DNA of 64,000 nucleotides from NCBI RefSeq assembly GCF_019083965.1, contig NZ_JAHRCY010000005.1:310001-374000 (forward strand). Reading direction: 5' to 3'. The DNA comes from Catellatospora tritici (lineage in GTDB: Bacteria > Actinomycetota > Actinomycetes > Mycobacteriales > Micromonosporaceae). The notes below the pieces were generated by a model that saw only the letters and a program-made list of their open reading frames with translations, did not search any database and had not been told where the DNA came from. Positions 8,774 to 17,024 of the stretch are shown in pieces; the stretch's first letter is position 1; each line of letters starts with the position of its first letter. Both the position numbers and the translations under genes were made by a program.

Positions 8774-9407
8774 GGTGTCGCAGCAGCCAGTCGCGGGCCA
8801 GTTCGCCCGCGTGGTGCAGGGTGCCGGGCTCCTCGAACAGGTGGGTGGCCCCGGGCACCACCGCCACCGAGTGCTCGCCACCCAGTTCGGCCGCGGCCTC
8901 CTCGTTGAGGGCGAGCACCGCCGTGTCGAGGCCGCCGACGATCAGCAGGGTCGCCGCGCGTACCCCGGGCAGCCGGGTCGCGGCCAGGTCAGGGCGGCCG
9001 CCGCGGCTGACAACGGCACGTACGCCCAGGTCGTCGTCGGCGGCGGCCCACAGCGCGGCGGCCGCGCCGGTGCTGGCGCCGAACAGGCCCAGTGGCAGGT
9101 CGGCCAGGTCGGGGCGGGTACGACGCCAGGTGAGCACCTCCGAGAGGCGCCCGGCCAACAGTTCGATGTCGAAGACGTTGCCGCGCTCGTCCTCCTCGTC
9201 CTCGGTGAGCAGGTCGAACAGGAGGGTGGCCAGTCCCGCGTGGTGCAGCAGTCCGGCGACGTACCGGTTGCGGGGGCTGGTGCGACTGCTGCCGCTGCCG
9301 TGGGCGAACACCACCAGACCGGTCGGCCGAGCCGGGACGGCGAGCGTGCCAGGCAGAGCATGCCCAGTCACCGGCAGGGTCAGGTCGGTGATCGTCGGCG
9401 CGTCCAC
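8757..9407 (-). CDS. Alpha/beta hydrolase (dienelactone hydrolase-like)
   Basis: About 216 residues. Alpha/beta hydrolase fold: strand and oxyanion loop VVFAHGSGSSR, nucleophile elbow GLFGASTGAAAAL (Ser as nucleophile), acidic residue in LLIVGGLDTAVL and the catalytic His in PGATHLFEEPG. The HGSGSSR and GASTGAAAA blocks are typical of small hydrolases often found fused to or beside phosphoribosyltransferases; one such transferase is at 34052 but not adjacent. Substrate unknown. Several upstream starts are in frame to 9515; GTG 9407 (or 9410) is chosen because homology starts there and CACGAT lies 6 nt upstream. The longer form would run into the isoamylase promoter. Confidence 0.75.
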   Translation of the reverse strand: MDAPTITDLTLPVTGHALPGTLAVPARPTGLVVFAHGSGSSRTSPRNRYVAGLLHHAGLATLLFDLLTEDEEDERGNVFDIELLAGRLSEVLTWRRTRPDLADLPLGLFGASTGAAAALWAAADDDLGVRAVVSRGGRPDLAATRLPGVRAATLLIVGGLDTAVLALNEEAAAELGGEHSVAVVPGATHLFEEPGTLHHAGELARDWLLRHLSPTD

Positions 9408-9470
9408 CACTCCATCGTGCGCCGTGGCCTGCGGCTTCGCGCGACGTTTGGGCGCGGAGATGATCGGCCC

Positions 9471-9499
9471 TTTACGGGCCTGAAACTTACTCGTAATCT
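9471..9499 (+). promoter_or_regulatory. Sigma70-type promoter of the isoamylase gene
   Basis: TTTACG at 9471-9476 and TAATCT at 9494-9499 are separated by 17 nt. The predicted transcription start, near 9506, lies just before the inverted repeat at 9510-9525, and the coding start follows about 57 nt later. Confidence 0.6.
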
Positions 9500-9509
9500 G
9501 AGTCAACTC

Positions 9510-9525
9510 CTGCAAGAACTTGCAG
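9510..9525. promoter_or_regulatory. MalR-like operator (inverted repeat)
   Basis: CTGCAAG-AA-CTTGCAG is a perfect 7+7 inverted repeat. The CTTGCAG word is the known repeat element in Streptomyces maltose and amylase promoters bound by the LacI-family regulator MalR. Here it covers the start of transcription, where a bound repressor would block initiation. No malR gene is in the window. Confidence 0.65.
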
Positions 9526-9562
9526 AAGCTCGTCCCCGCGCACGTTCCGGGAAGGACTCCCC

Positions 9563-11863
9563 ATGCGCAGCTTCTGGAGGGTGACGCTGGCGGCCGTACT
9601 GGTCACCGCCGGTCTCGCCCTCGTTTCCCCCGCCGCCCAGGCAGGCATCGACACCCAGGCCCTGGGCGGCCGCTACGACGCCACCGCGTCCAACGTCACC
9701 TTCCGCGTCTACTCCTCCCGCGCCACCCGCATCGCCGTGTACGTCTACGCCGCCGCCACCGGGGCGCAGGAGAAGGCCAGCTACGTGCTGACCAAGGGCA
9801 CCGGCGACATCTGGGCGACGACGGTGAGCACCGCGACCCTGCAGTCGGCGGGGGTGACCGGCACCGTCTACTACGGCTACCGCGCCTGGGGTCCGAACTG
9901 GCCCTACAGCGCGAGCTGGACCAAGGGGTCCTCGACCGGATTCGTCGCCGACGTGGACGCCTCCGGCAACCGGTTCAACCCCAACAAGCTGCTGCTCGAC
10001 CCGTACGCCCGCGAGGTCAGCCACGACACCGCGCTGCCCGACGGCGTCGCCTCGGACTACTCCTCCGGCCCGACCAAGCGCGCCGTCGACACCGGCACCA
10101 TCGCGCCCAAGGGCCTGGTGCTGGCCGCCGACGCCACCAGCATCGGCACCAAACCGACCCGTGCCTTCAAGGACGACGTCGTGTACGAGGTGCACCTGCG
10201 CGGTCTGACCAAGTCCGACACCTCGATCGCGGCCGCCTACCGGGGCACCTACAAGGGCGCCGGGCTCAAGGCCGCCGCGCTGGCCTCGCTCGGGGTGACC
10301 GCGGTGGAGTTCCTGCCGGTGCAGGAGACCCAGAACGACGCCAACGACACCAACCCGACCAGCACCAGTGGCGACAACTACTGGGGCTACATGACCGAGA
10401 ACTACTTCGCCCCGGACCGCCGCTACTCCTCCGACAAGACCGCGGGCGGGCCCACGAAGGAGTTCAAGGCCATGATCAAGGCGTACCACGACGCCGGGAT
10501 CAAGGTGTACATCGACGTCGTCTACAACCACACCGCCGAAGGCGGGCCGATCACCGACAAGAACACGTACAACATCTTCTCCTGGCGCGGCCTGGACAAC
10601 CCGACCTACTACTCGCTGACCAGCGACATGCAGGGGTCCATGGACAACACCGGGCTGCTGCACAACTACAACACCCGCAACACCGTCGCGCAGAACCTCA
10701 TCGTCGACTCGGTGGCGTACTGGAAGAACACGCTCGGCGTGGACGGGTTCCGATTCGACCTCGCGCCGGTGCTGGGCAACACCTGCCAGCACGGGTGTTT
10801 CACCTACAGCCGCACCGATCCGAACACCGCGCTCAACCGGCTCACCACCGAGATGCCCGCCCGGCCCGCCGGCGGCGGCTCGGGCGTGGACTGGATCGCC
10901 GAGCCGTGGGCGCTGGGCGCCGGGACGTACCAGGTCGGCAACTTCCCGGCCGGGTGGGCCGAGTGGAACGGCATCTACCGTGACACGATCCGGCGCGACC
11001 AGAACAAGATGGGCGTGGACGCGGTCACCCCGAGTGACCTGGCCACCCGGTTCGCCGGGTCGTCCGACCTGTACGGCGACGACGGCCGCAAGCCCTTCCA
11101 CTCGATCGACTTCATGGTGGTCCACGACGGGTTCACCCTCAAGGACCTGTACTCGTGCAACGCCAAGAACAACGGCCAGGCCTGGCCGTACGGGCCGTCC
11201 GACGGCGGCAGCGACGACAACATCTCCTGGGACCAGGGCGGTGTCGCCGCGGACCAGCGCAAGGCCGCCCGCAACGGGATGGCGCTGGTGCTGCTGTCCG
11301 GCGGAGTGCCGATGTTCACCGGCGGTGACGAGACGCTGCGGTCGGTCAACTGCAACAACAACCCGTACAACCTGGACTCCAGCGCGAACTGGCTGGACTG
11401 GTCGCTGACCACCGACGAGTCGAACTTCCAGACGTTCACCCAGCGGATGGTCGCCTTCCGCAAGGCACACCCGGCGCTGCGCCCGGCGAACTTCTACACC
11501 GCCTCCGACGGCAACGGCAACGGGCTGGGGCAGCTGGAGTGGTTCACCGCGGCCGGGGTCGCGCCGGACGGGGCGTACTGGGGCGACGCGAACAACCACG
11601 CGCTGGCCTGGCGGATCGACGGCACCGAGTTCGGCGACTCCGCGGCGGCGCTCTACACCGGCTACAACGGCTGGTCCGGTGACGTGACGTTCACGTTGCC
11701 CGCCCCGCCCGCGGGCAAGAGCTGGTACCGGGTCACCGACACCTCGACCTGGGCCGAGGGCTCGGGTCAGGTGGCCACGCCGGGCACCGAGGCGCTGCTC
11801 GGCGGGGCGGGGACGACGTACGTCCTGCACGGCCGGGCCGTGCTGCTGCTGATCGCGAAGTAG
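9563..11863 (+). CDS. Secreted isoamylase/pullulanase-type glycogen-debranching enzyme (GH13)
   Basis: 766 residues. A signal peptide ends near AAQAG (residues 28-30). Next come a CBM48-type beta domain (about 35-170), the GH13 barrel (about 200-640) and a C-terminal beta domain. Conserved barrel regions: region I DVVYNH (318-323), region II GVDGFRFD with nucleophile Asp399, region III IAEPW with acid/base Glu447, and region IV VVHDG with His521 and Asp522. FHSIDFMVVHDGFTLKDLYSCNAKNN is the arrangement of bacterial isoamylases, which cut alpha-1,6 branches of glycogen or amylopectin; here outside the cell. A GGAAGG ribosome site (9550-9555) precedes the ATG. Expression is likely repressed without maltodextrin via the operator at 9510. 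A hairpin follows the gene. Confidence 0.88.
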   Translation: MRSFWRVTLAAVLVTAGLALVSPAAQAGIDTQALGGRYDATASNVTFRVYSSRATRIAVYVYAAATGAQEKASYVLTKGTGDIWATTVSTATLQSAGVTGTVYYGYRAWGPNWPYSASWTKGSSTGFVADVDASGNRFNPNKLLLDPYAREVSHDTALPDGVASDYSSGPTKRAVDTGTIAPKGLVLAADATSIGTKPTRAFKDDVVYEVHLRGLTKSDTSIAAAYRGTYKGAGLKAAALASLGVTAVEFLPVQETQNDANDTNPTSTSGDNYWGYMTENYFAPDRRYSSDKTAGGPTKEFKAMIKAYHDAGIKVYIDVVYNHTAEGGPITDKNTYNIFSWRGLDNPTYYSLTSDMQGSMDNTGLLHNYNTRNTVAQNLIVDSVAYWKNTLGVDGFRFDLAPVLGNTCQHGCFTYSRTDPNTALNRLTTEMPARPAGGGSGVDWIAEPWALGAGTYQVGNFPAGWAEWNGIYRDTIRRDQNKMGVDAVTPSDLATRFAGSSDLYGDDGRKPFHSIDFMVVHDGFTLKDLYSCNAKNNGQAWPYGPSDGGSDDNISWDQGGVAADQRKAARNGMALVLLSGGVPMFTGGDETLRSVNCNNNPYNLDSSANWLDWSLTTDESNFQTFTQRMVAFRKAHPALRPANFYTASDGNGNGLGQLEWFTAAGVAPDGAYWGDANNHALAWRIDGTEFGDSAAALYTGYNGWSGDVTFTLPAPPAGKSWYRVTDTSTWAEGSGQVATPGTEALLGGAGTTYVLHGRAVLLLIAK

Positions 11864-11871
11864 ATCACGCT

Positions 11872-11910
11872 CGTGGTCGGACCCGGTCTCGACGGCCGTG
11901 TCCGACCACG
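11872..11910. terminator. Hairpin terminator after the isoamylase gene
   Basis: CGTGGTCGGAC (11872-11882) and GTCCGACCACG (11900-11910) form an 11-bp perfect stem with a 17-nt loop, 8 nt past the stop codon. There is no U tract, as is usual for high-GC actinobacteria. Confidence 0.65.
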
Positions 11911-12005
11911 GGTGACACGAGTGGACGGCAAGGGCTGTCCAGCAGCGGTGAGACACGTCCTCCGGTCGCATCACCCCCCGGCTCGGGAACAGCCATTCCG
12001 GTTAC

Positions 12006-12022
12006 GTGACGATTTCATGACA
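12006..12022 (+). promoter_or_regulatory. Direct-repeat box upstream of the response regulator
   Basis: GTGACG (12006-12011) and ATGACA (12017-12022) repeat with an 11-bp period, the spacing at which OmpR/PhoB-type regulators bind as tandem dimers. A second pair of ATGACA words with the same spacing lies at 15314-15330 on the other strand. Autoregulation is an inference. Confidence 0.35.
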
Positions 12023-12084
12023 CTTCGGGGGAATCGTCGGCCTGCCGTCGGCGGCGGCCGCAACCGCTGGGCCATGATGCGACG

Positions 12085-12762
12085 GTGGCTGCAGTGCTGG
12101 TGATCGAGGACGACGACCGGATCCGGCTCGCGCTGGCGATGGCGCTGGAGGACGAGGGCTACGCGGTACGCGCCGCCGCCACCGCCGAGGACGGCCTCGC
12201 CCGGCAGCGGCGCGAACCGGCCGACACGGTCCTGGTCGACCTGATGCTGCCCGGCCTGGACGGCATCGAGTGCATCCGCAGGCTGCGCCGCGACGACGAC
12301 GTGCCGATCGTGGTCGTCAGCGCCCGGCAGGACACCGGCGACATCGTCGCCGCGCTGGAGGCCGGGGCCGACGACTACCTGGTCAAGCCGGTGGCCACCC
12401 CGGAGCTGTCGGCCCGGCTGCGAGCGCTGCGCCGCCGCGCCGGACTGCCCGCGCCCCGGGTCGAGCAGGCGCTGGTCTTCGGCGACCTGCAGCTGCGCCC
12501 CGCTGCCGGGGAGGTGCTGCGACGCGGGAAGGCGCTGGCGCTGACCCGCACCGAGCTGCGGCTGCTGTGTGAACTGGCCGCCAACGCCGGGCACGTGCTC
12601 AGCCGCCAGCAGCTGCTGGAACGGGTGTGGGAGTACGACTTCGGCGACGAGCGGCTGGTCGACGTCCACATCGCCCGGCTGCGCCAGAAGATCGAGGACG
12701 ACCCGGGTGCCCCGTGCCGCATCGTGACGGTCCGGGGCCTGGGCTACAAACTGGTCCGATGA
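12085..12762 (+). CDS. OmpR/PhoB-family response regulator
   Basis: 225 residues. Receiver domain 1-115: acidic pocket IEDDD (residues 7-11), phosphoacceptor Asp52 in LVDLMLPGLDG, Ser79 and Lys101 in DYLVKP. Winged-helix output domain 125-225: LTRTELRLLCELAANAG, LLERVWEYDF, VDVHIARLRQKIE and VRGLGYKLV. It forms an operon with the kinase at 12759 (ATGA overlap) and the GerMN lipoprotein at 14111. GTG 12085 has CATGAT 6 nt upstream, so the mRNA may be leaderless. The signal is unknown; the lipoprotein partner suggests an envelope stimulus, as in actinobacterial MtrA-MtrB-LpqB. Confidence 0.9.
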   Translation: MAAVLVIEDDDRIRLALAMALEDEGYAVRAAATAEDGLARQRREPADTVLVDLMLPGLDGIECIRRLRRDDDVPIVVVSARQDTGDIVAALEAGADDYLVKPVATPELSARLRALRRRAGLPAPRVEQALVFGDLQLRPAAGEVLRRGKALALTRTELRLLCELAANAGHVLSRQQLLERVWEYDFGDERLVDVHIARLRQKIEDDPGAPCRIVTVRGLGYKLVR

Positions 12763-14114
12763 GGCGCCCGAGCCTGCGGGCGAAGGTGACCGGCGGGTTC
12801 GCCGTCGGCGCGCTGCTGGTGTCGGCGGCGATCGCGGTCGGGTCGTACCAGCTCACGCAGCGGTTCCTGCTGGCGGAGCGGGAGGACGCCGCGGTCCGTA
12901 CCGCCATGGTCGACGTCGGGATCGTGCAGGCGGCTGTCGACGGCGACGACCCTGGCGTGCTGCAGGTGCTGCGGTCGCTGGACACCGGGGGCAACCGGCG
13001 GGTGCTGATCCGCCGCGACGGGCACTTCTACTCCCGCACCGTCGACGCGGGTCTGACCGCCAGCATTCCGGCCAGCCTGGTGACGCTGGCCGAGCACGGG
13101 CGGGGCGGGGTGCAGCGGACCCGGATCGGCGGGCGTACGGCGCTGGTGGTCGGGGTGCCCGCCGGAGCGACGATCACGCTGTACGAGATCGACTTCATGC
13201 AGGAGCTGGACCGTTCGCTGCAGATCCTCGCCCTGATCCTGACCCTGGTGGCGACCGCGACCACGGGCGCGGGCGCGCTGCTGGGCTGGTATGCCGCCCG
13301 CCGGGTGCTGCGGCCGCTGGCGACGGTGGCCGAAGCCGCGCGCGAGATCGCGGCCGGCGACTTCAGCGCCCGTCTCGACCCCGACACCGAGCCTGAGCTG
13401 ACCCGGTTGACCGCCTCGTTCAACCAGATGGTCGAGCAGCTGGCCCGGCGGGTGGAGCGCGACCGGCGCTTCGCCGCCGACGTGAGCCACGAACTGCGCT
13501 CGCCGCTGCAGACCATCGCCGCGGCCGCGAGCGTGCTGCACAACCGCCGTACCGCCCTGGACGAGCGCACCGCCACCGCGGTCGGCCTGCTCACCGACGA
13601 GGTCGGCCGGTTCCAGGCACTCGTCACCGACCTGCTGGAACTGGCGCGGGGCGACCAGCCGCCGGAGGTGGCCCCGGTCGACATCGCGGCGCTCGCCCGG
13701 CAGGTCTGCCGAGCACGTGGGCTGGCCGCCGAGCTGGTCACGGTGGAGCCCGGGGCCGACGCGCAGTGGCGGGTGGACCGCCGCCGGTTCACCCAGGTGC
13801 TGGCGAACCTGCTCGACAACGCCCATGCCCACGGCGGCGGCGCGGTCGCGTTGCGCATCGGGCATCAGCGCGACGCCCGGGTGCTGGAGGTCGACGACGC
13901 CGGGCCCGGGGTGTGCCCGGCCGATCGCGATGTGATCTTCGGCCGCTTCGTCCGGGGAGCCTCGGCGGGAGCCCGGGGCGGCAGCGACGGCACCGGCCTG
14001 GGCCTGGCCCTGGTCGCCCAGCACGTCACCGCGCACGGCGGCCGGGTCAGCGTGGACGATCGCCCCGGCGGCGGCGCCCGGTTCCGTATCGAGCTACCTC
14101 AGGAGCAGCGATGA
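12759..14114 (+). CDS. Membrane sensor histidine kinase with HAMP domain
   Basis: 451 residues. First membrane segment about 12-30, an extracytoplasmic sensor domain to about residue 155, second segment about 156-178 (LALILTLVATATTGAGALLG), HAMP linker 180-235 with LRPLATVAEAAREIAAGDFSARL, HisKA with the phosphorylated His244 in FAADVSHELRSPL, and HATPase with N box LANLLDNAHAHG, G1 VDDAGPGV, F box FGRF and G2 GTGLGLALV. It should phosphorylate the regulator encoded just upstream. Start ATG overlaps the regulator stop (ATGA), and its own TGA overlaps the lipoprotein start in the same way, giving translational coupling. Confidence 0.9.
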   Translation: MRRPSLRAKVTGGFAVGALLVSAAIAVGSYQLTQRFLLAEREDAAVRTAMVDVGIVQAAVDGDDPGVLQVLRSLDTGGNRRVLIRRDGHFYSRTVDAGLTASIPASLVTLAEHGRGGVQRTRIGGRTALVVGVPAGATITLYEIDFMQELDRSLQILALILTLVATATTGAGALLGWYAARRVLRPLATVAEAAREIAAGDFSARLDPDTEPELTRLTASFNQMVEQLARRVERDRRFAADVSHELRSPLQTIAAAASVLHNRRTALDERTATAVGLLTDEVGRFQALVTDLLELARGDQPPEVAPVDIAALARQVCRARGLAAELVTVEPGADAQWRVDRRRFTQVLANLLDNAHAHGGGAVALRIGHQRDARVLEVDDAGPGVCPADRDVIFGRFVRGASAGARGGSDGTGLGLALVAQHVTAHGGRVSVDDRPGGGARFRIELPQEQR

Positions 14115-14674
14115 TCCGCCTGTACGCCACGGTGCTCTGCCTGTGCGGGCTGGCCGTGACCGCCGCCGCCTGCGGAGTGCCGACCGAGAACACCGCCCGC
14201 CCGCTGGCCACGACCGACGCCGCCCAGGCGTTCGTCGAACCGGTCGCCCGCACCGCCGGTCCGGCCAGCGAGCACCTGTACCTGGTCAACAACGGTTCGC
14301 TGATCCGGGTCGAGCGCAAGCTGTCGGCCCCGCCGTCGATACAGCAGCTGGTGTCCGATCTGATGGCCGGGCCGACCGAGGCCGAGGAGGACGTCGGGTT
14401 CACCAGTGCGCTGCTGGGGACGCACATCATCGGCGCGGTGGATGCCAGCGCCACCACGGCCGTGGTCGACCTGTCCAGCACCCGCGAGGACACCGGCCGC
14501 AACGACGACGTCCTCGCCTTCGCCCAGGTCGTGTGCACGCTGACGGCCCGGCCCGGGGTGAAGCGGGTGGCGTTCACCCGGGAGGGCCACCCGGTCGGCG
14601 TGCCCCGCGCCGACGGCGCGCTCACCGACACTCCGCTGACCTGCGCCGACTACACCAGCCTGCTCACCTGGTAG
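14111..14674 (+). CDS. GerMN-domain lipoprotein
   Basis: 187 residues. A short signal ends at Cys21 (TAAAC lipobox), after which one GerMN (sporulation/germination) domain spans about residues 50-180: YLVNNGSLIRVERKL, LMAGPTEAEED, VDLSSTREDTG, AFAQVVCTLTARPGVKRVAFT. The domain occurs in LpqB, the lipoprotein partner of MtrB, but this protein lacks LpqB's beta-propeller and is much shorter. It probably sits on the outer face of the membrane and modulates the kinase (inference). An AGGAG ribosome site lies at 14101-14105 inside the kinase gene. Confidence 0.8.
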   Translation: MIRLYATVLCLCGLAVTAAACGVPTENTARPLATTDAAQAFVEPVARTAGPASEHLYLVNNGSLIRVERKLSAPPSIQQLVSDLMAGPTEAEEDVGFTSALLGTHIIGAVDASATTAVVDLSSTREDTGRNDDVLAFAQVVCTLTARPGVKRVAFTREGHPVGVPRADGALTDTPLTCADYTSLLTW

Positions 14675-14690
14675 CCCGTCGCGACCGTGC

Positions 14691-15188
14691 TCACCGGTCG
14701 TGCCAGGGTTCGCAGGCCACGCCGTCGTGGTGGCCGAGGAATCGCAGGTACGACACCGCGAACGCCAGCACCAGCGGGGCGACGAACACCATCCACGACA
14801 GGTACGACGCCGCGCCCAGCCGGAGCACTCCGGACCTGCTGGCCACCTCGTGCGCCTGGGCGACCTCGTCCAGCGACAGGGCCACGAAGACGACGCTCAA
14901 CCCCCGCCAGTGCCGCACATACCGCCGTCCGGCCGCTTTGGCTTCGGTGCCGATCTGCCACAGCACGCACGCCGCCAGCATCAGCACCGCCGAGGAGAAC
15001 AAGGTCGGCAGGTTCTTCTCCTTGTCGACGTTGAAGAAGATGGTGAACCAGGCGAATCTCGGGAACGGTTCGTGGATGCCCAGCCCGTGGTAGATGGCGT
15101 TGCTGCCCAGGCTCAACACGTGCAGCACCGCCACCGCGGCCAGCAGCCGTCGCACCAGCCGGTCCGCGCGCGGGAGTCCGATGTCCAT
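14691..15188 (-). CDS. Membrane protein, probably C-terminally truncated
   Basis: 165 residues with four membrane segments. The core FFNVDKEKNLPTLFSSAVL and FVALSLDEVAQAHE matches a family of actinobacterial and cyanobacterial multi-span proteins whose members usually run on for another 60-90 residues after the YLRFL segment, with an EE-containing segment and a final helix. Here the frame ends soon after, in HHDGVACEPWHDR, so the distal part seems lost (from memory of the family; medium certainty). An AGGAGG ribosome site lies a few bases before the ATG. Function unknown. Confidence 0.65.
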   Translation of the reverse strand: MDIGLPRADRLVRRLLAAVAVLHVLSLGSNAIYHGLGIHEPFPRFAWFTIFFNVDKEKNLPTLFSSAVLMLAACVLWQIGTEAKAAGRRYVRHWRGLSVVFVALSLDEVAQAHEVASRSGVLRLGAASYLSWMVFVAPLVLAFAVSYLRFLGHHDGVACEPWHDR

Positions 15189-15599
15189 TCCTGCCTCCTG
15201 GCGTCAGCGGGCGGCAGCCGTGTCCGGTGCGGACAGGACGGCGGCCCCTGCGCCAGCCACTGTCGCACCGGTGCCGCACCACAGCGCTCGAAAACCATCT
15301 GATAACAGGCGATTGTCATCTGAATGTCATATTCTGCGCCAATGCCGCTCGTCGGCACGCGCCGTTGACCTGTCCGTACGGCCGACGGCAACCGGTCGGG
15401 GCCGCTTCCTTGCCTGCTGCGGCCCCGACCGGTCCCGGACGCCGTGCCCCGAGCAGCGCTCGCCCACGTCGGCCGCGAACTCCGCCAGTGGCGGCCCCGA
15501 GCCGCGCTGCTCCCTTCCGTGGTGGCGCCGTCGGACTCTCGTCGGCGCCACCACGCTGCCCATACCCGGGCGGCAGGCGACGACGAGGAAGAGGCAGGA
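15189..15599. other. 411-bp intergenic region between divergent membrane-protein genes
   Basis: I find no gene here; the longer open frames have no support. The stretch 15300-15340 is unusually AT-rich and contains TGTCAT twice (15314-15319, 15325-15330) with an 11-bp period, overlapping TATTCT (15330-15335), a possible -10 element. Both flanking genes have good ribosome sites, so both probably have leader sequences. Confidence 0.5.
15314..15330. promoter_or_regulatory. Direct-repeat box, 11-bp period (possible response-regulator site)
   Basis: TGTCAT-N5-TGTCAT. Read on the minus strand it is ATGACA-N5-ATGACA, close to GTGACG-N5-ATGACA in front of the response regulator at 12085. It overlaps the -35 zone of a possible plus-strand promoter with -10 TATTCT. 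Binding by that regulator is an inference. Confidence 0.35.
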
Positions 15600-17009
15600 A
15601 TGGTCGACACGGCTCCGCTGCCGCGGTCCCGTACCGGCGCACAGGCCGGCGATCCGCGAGCGCACCACCGGGTGCGGCCGACCGGGCGGTTGCGCTGGGT
15701 CGCGGTCGCCGCCTGCGCCGCCGGGGTGCTGGTCAGTCTGGGCATGATGGCGCACCTGGTGCCCGTCGGGTCCCGCGCCGGGCACTACCGATACCACTAC
15801 CTGCGCCTGTTCTCCCCCGACATCCTGTGGCCGTTCCTGGTCACGGCGCTCGTCGCCTCGGTGGGGCTGTGGCTGTCGCACCGCTGGTACGAGCGGCGAC
15901 GCCTCGTGGTGGTGGCCGCCTGGCTGGCGGCGGCCGTGCCCATGCAGCTGCTGATCCGGGGCAACGACGACATCGCCCTCCAGGACCTGGTCACCAGTCA
16001 ACGGGCCAACGGTTTCCTGGAACCGGCCCGCGCGTACGGCATCTGGGAGTTCCTGTCCGGGCAAGCGGACATCGGCGCCGCCCTGGACTCCCACGCCCGC
16101 ACCAACATGGCCGGCAAGACCGTGTTCTACCAGGTGCTGGTGGCGCTGACCGACTCACCCGCCGCGATGGGGGTGCTCACCGTCGCCGCGTCGAGCCTGT
16201 CCTGCCTGCTCGTCTACCTCCTCGCCGCCGAGCTGCTCGACCACCGCACCGCCCTCTACGCCCTCGCACTGTCCATCCTGGTGCCGGGACGGCTGTTCTT
16301 CCTCCCGATCCTCAACACCGTCTCCCCCGTCCCGATCCTGTTGGCGCTGTGGCTGTTCGTTCGCTTCCTCCGCCGTCCCCGTCGCGGCGACGCGGTCGCC
16401 CTGGGTGCCTTCCTGTACGGCACGATGTTCTTCGAACCGTTGCCGCTGGCCCTCGGCGTGGTGTTCGTGGCGCTGCTGGGGTGGGCGAAGGCCGGTGGCA
16501 GGCTGTCGTGGCCGGACACCGGGTGGCTGATCGGGCTGGCGGTGGCCGGATTCGCGGCCTGCTACGCCGCGATGCGGCTGGTCGTGGGCTACGACCTGGC
16601 GTCGAACTTCGCCTATGTGCTCGACGACGCCCGCGGCTTCAACGGCGACGGCCATCGCCCGTACGGGGTGTGGGTGGTGCGCAACCTGTGGGACTTCGCC
16701 ATCGCCGCCGGGCTGCCGACCGTGCTGCTGGTGGCCGCCGGGGTGGTCGACGCAGTCCGGCGTGGGCCGTGGCGGGCCGGGGCCGTGCTCGCCGCCTCGG
16801 CGGCGGTCACGCTCGTCGTGCTGGACCTGCTGGGGGTGAACCGGGGCGAGACGGTACGCCTGTGGATCTTCCTGGCGGTGCTGTGGCAGATTCCGGCGGC
16901 CTGGCTGTGCGCCCGTACGGCACGACTGTGGCCGATCGTCGCGGTGGTGTCCGCCACCGCGCTACAGGCCGCCACCGGCATGGCGATGATCGCCTTCGTA
17001 CGGGTCTGA
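15600..17009 (+). CDS. Polytopic membrane protein, GT-C glycosyltransferase-like
   Basis: 469 residues with about 10-12 membrane segments. The layout (a first segment, a soluble loop with acidic residues at RGNDDIALQDL, then many helices with short loops) resembles membrane mannosyl- or arabinosyltransferases of the GT-C fold, but I see no firm family motif. Such enzymes would use polyprenyl-phosphate sugars at the outer face of the membrane. A GAGGAAGAGG ribosome site precedes ATG 15600. Convergent with the GGDEF gene at 17025, with a 15-nt gap. No neighbouring glycan genes support the guess. Confidence 0.6.
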   Translation: MVDTAPLPRSRTGAQAGDPRAHHRVRPTGRLRWVAVAACAAGVLVSLGMMAHLVPVGSRAGHYRYHYLRLFSPDILWPFLVTALVASVGLWLSHRWYERRRLVVVAAWLAAAVPMQLLIRGNDDIALQDLVTSQRANGFLEPARAYGIWEFLSGQADIGAALDSHARTNMAGKTVFYQVLVALTDSPAAMGVLTVAASSLSCLLVYLLAAELLDHRTALYALALSILVPGRLFFLPILNTVSPVPILLALWLFVRFLRRPRRGDAVALGAFLYGTMFFEPLPLALGVVFVALLGWAKAGGRLSWPDTGWLIGLAVAGFAACYAAMRLVVGYDLASNFAYVLDDARGFNGDGHRPYGVWVVRNLWDFAIAAGLPTVLLVAAGVVDAVRRGPWRAGAVLAASAAVTLVVLDLLGVNRGETVRLWIFLAVLWQIPAAWLCARTARLWPIVAVVSATALQAATGMAMIAFVRV

Positions 17010-17024
17010 ACCGTTCCGGCACGG

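Noticed and set aside
9503..11974. Minus-strand frame of 823 codons opposite the isoamylase gene
   Set aside because: Low-complexity Val/Gly/Arg/His sequence with no motif. The plus strand has signal peptide, all four GH13 regions, promoter and terminator.
11873..12103. 76-codon frame after the isoamylase gene
   Set aside because: It runs through the terminator hairpin and the response-regulator promoter and has no coding bias or motif.
15444..15599. Upstream extension of the GT-C-like membrane protein
   Set aside because: The 52 added residues are Arg/Ala-rich without motif, and GAGGAAGAGG just before ATG 15600 marks the real start.
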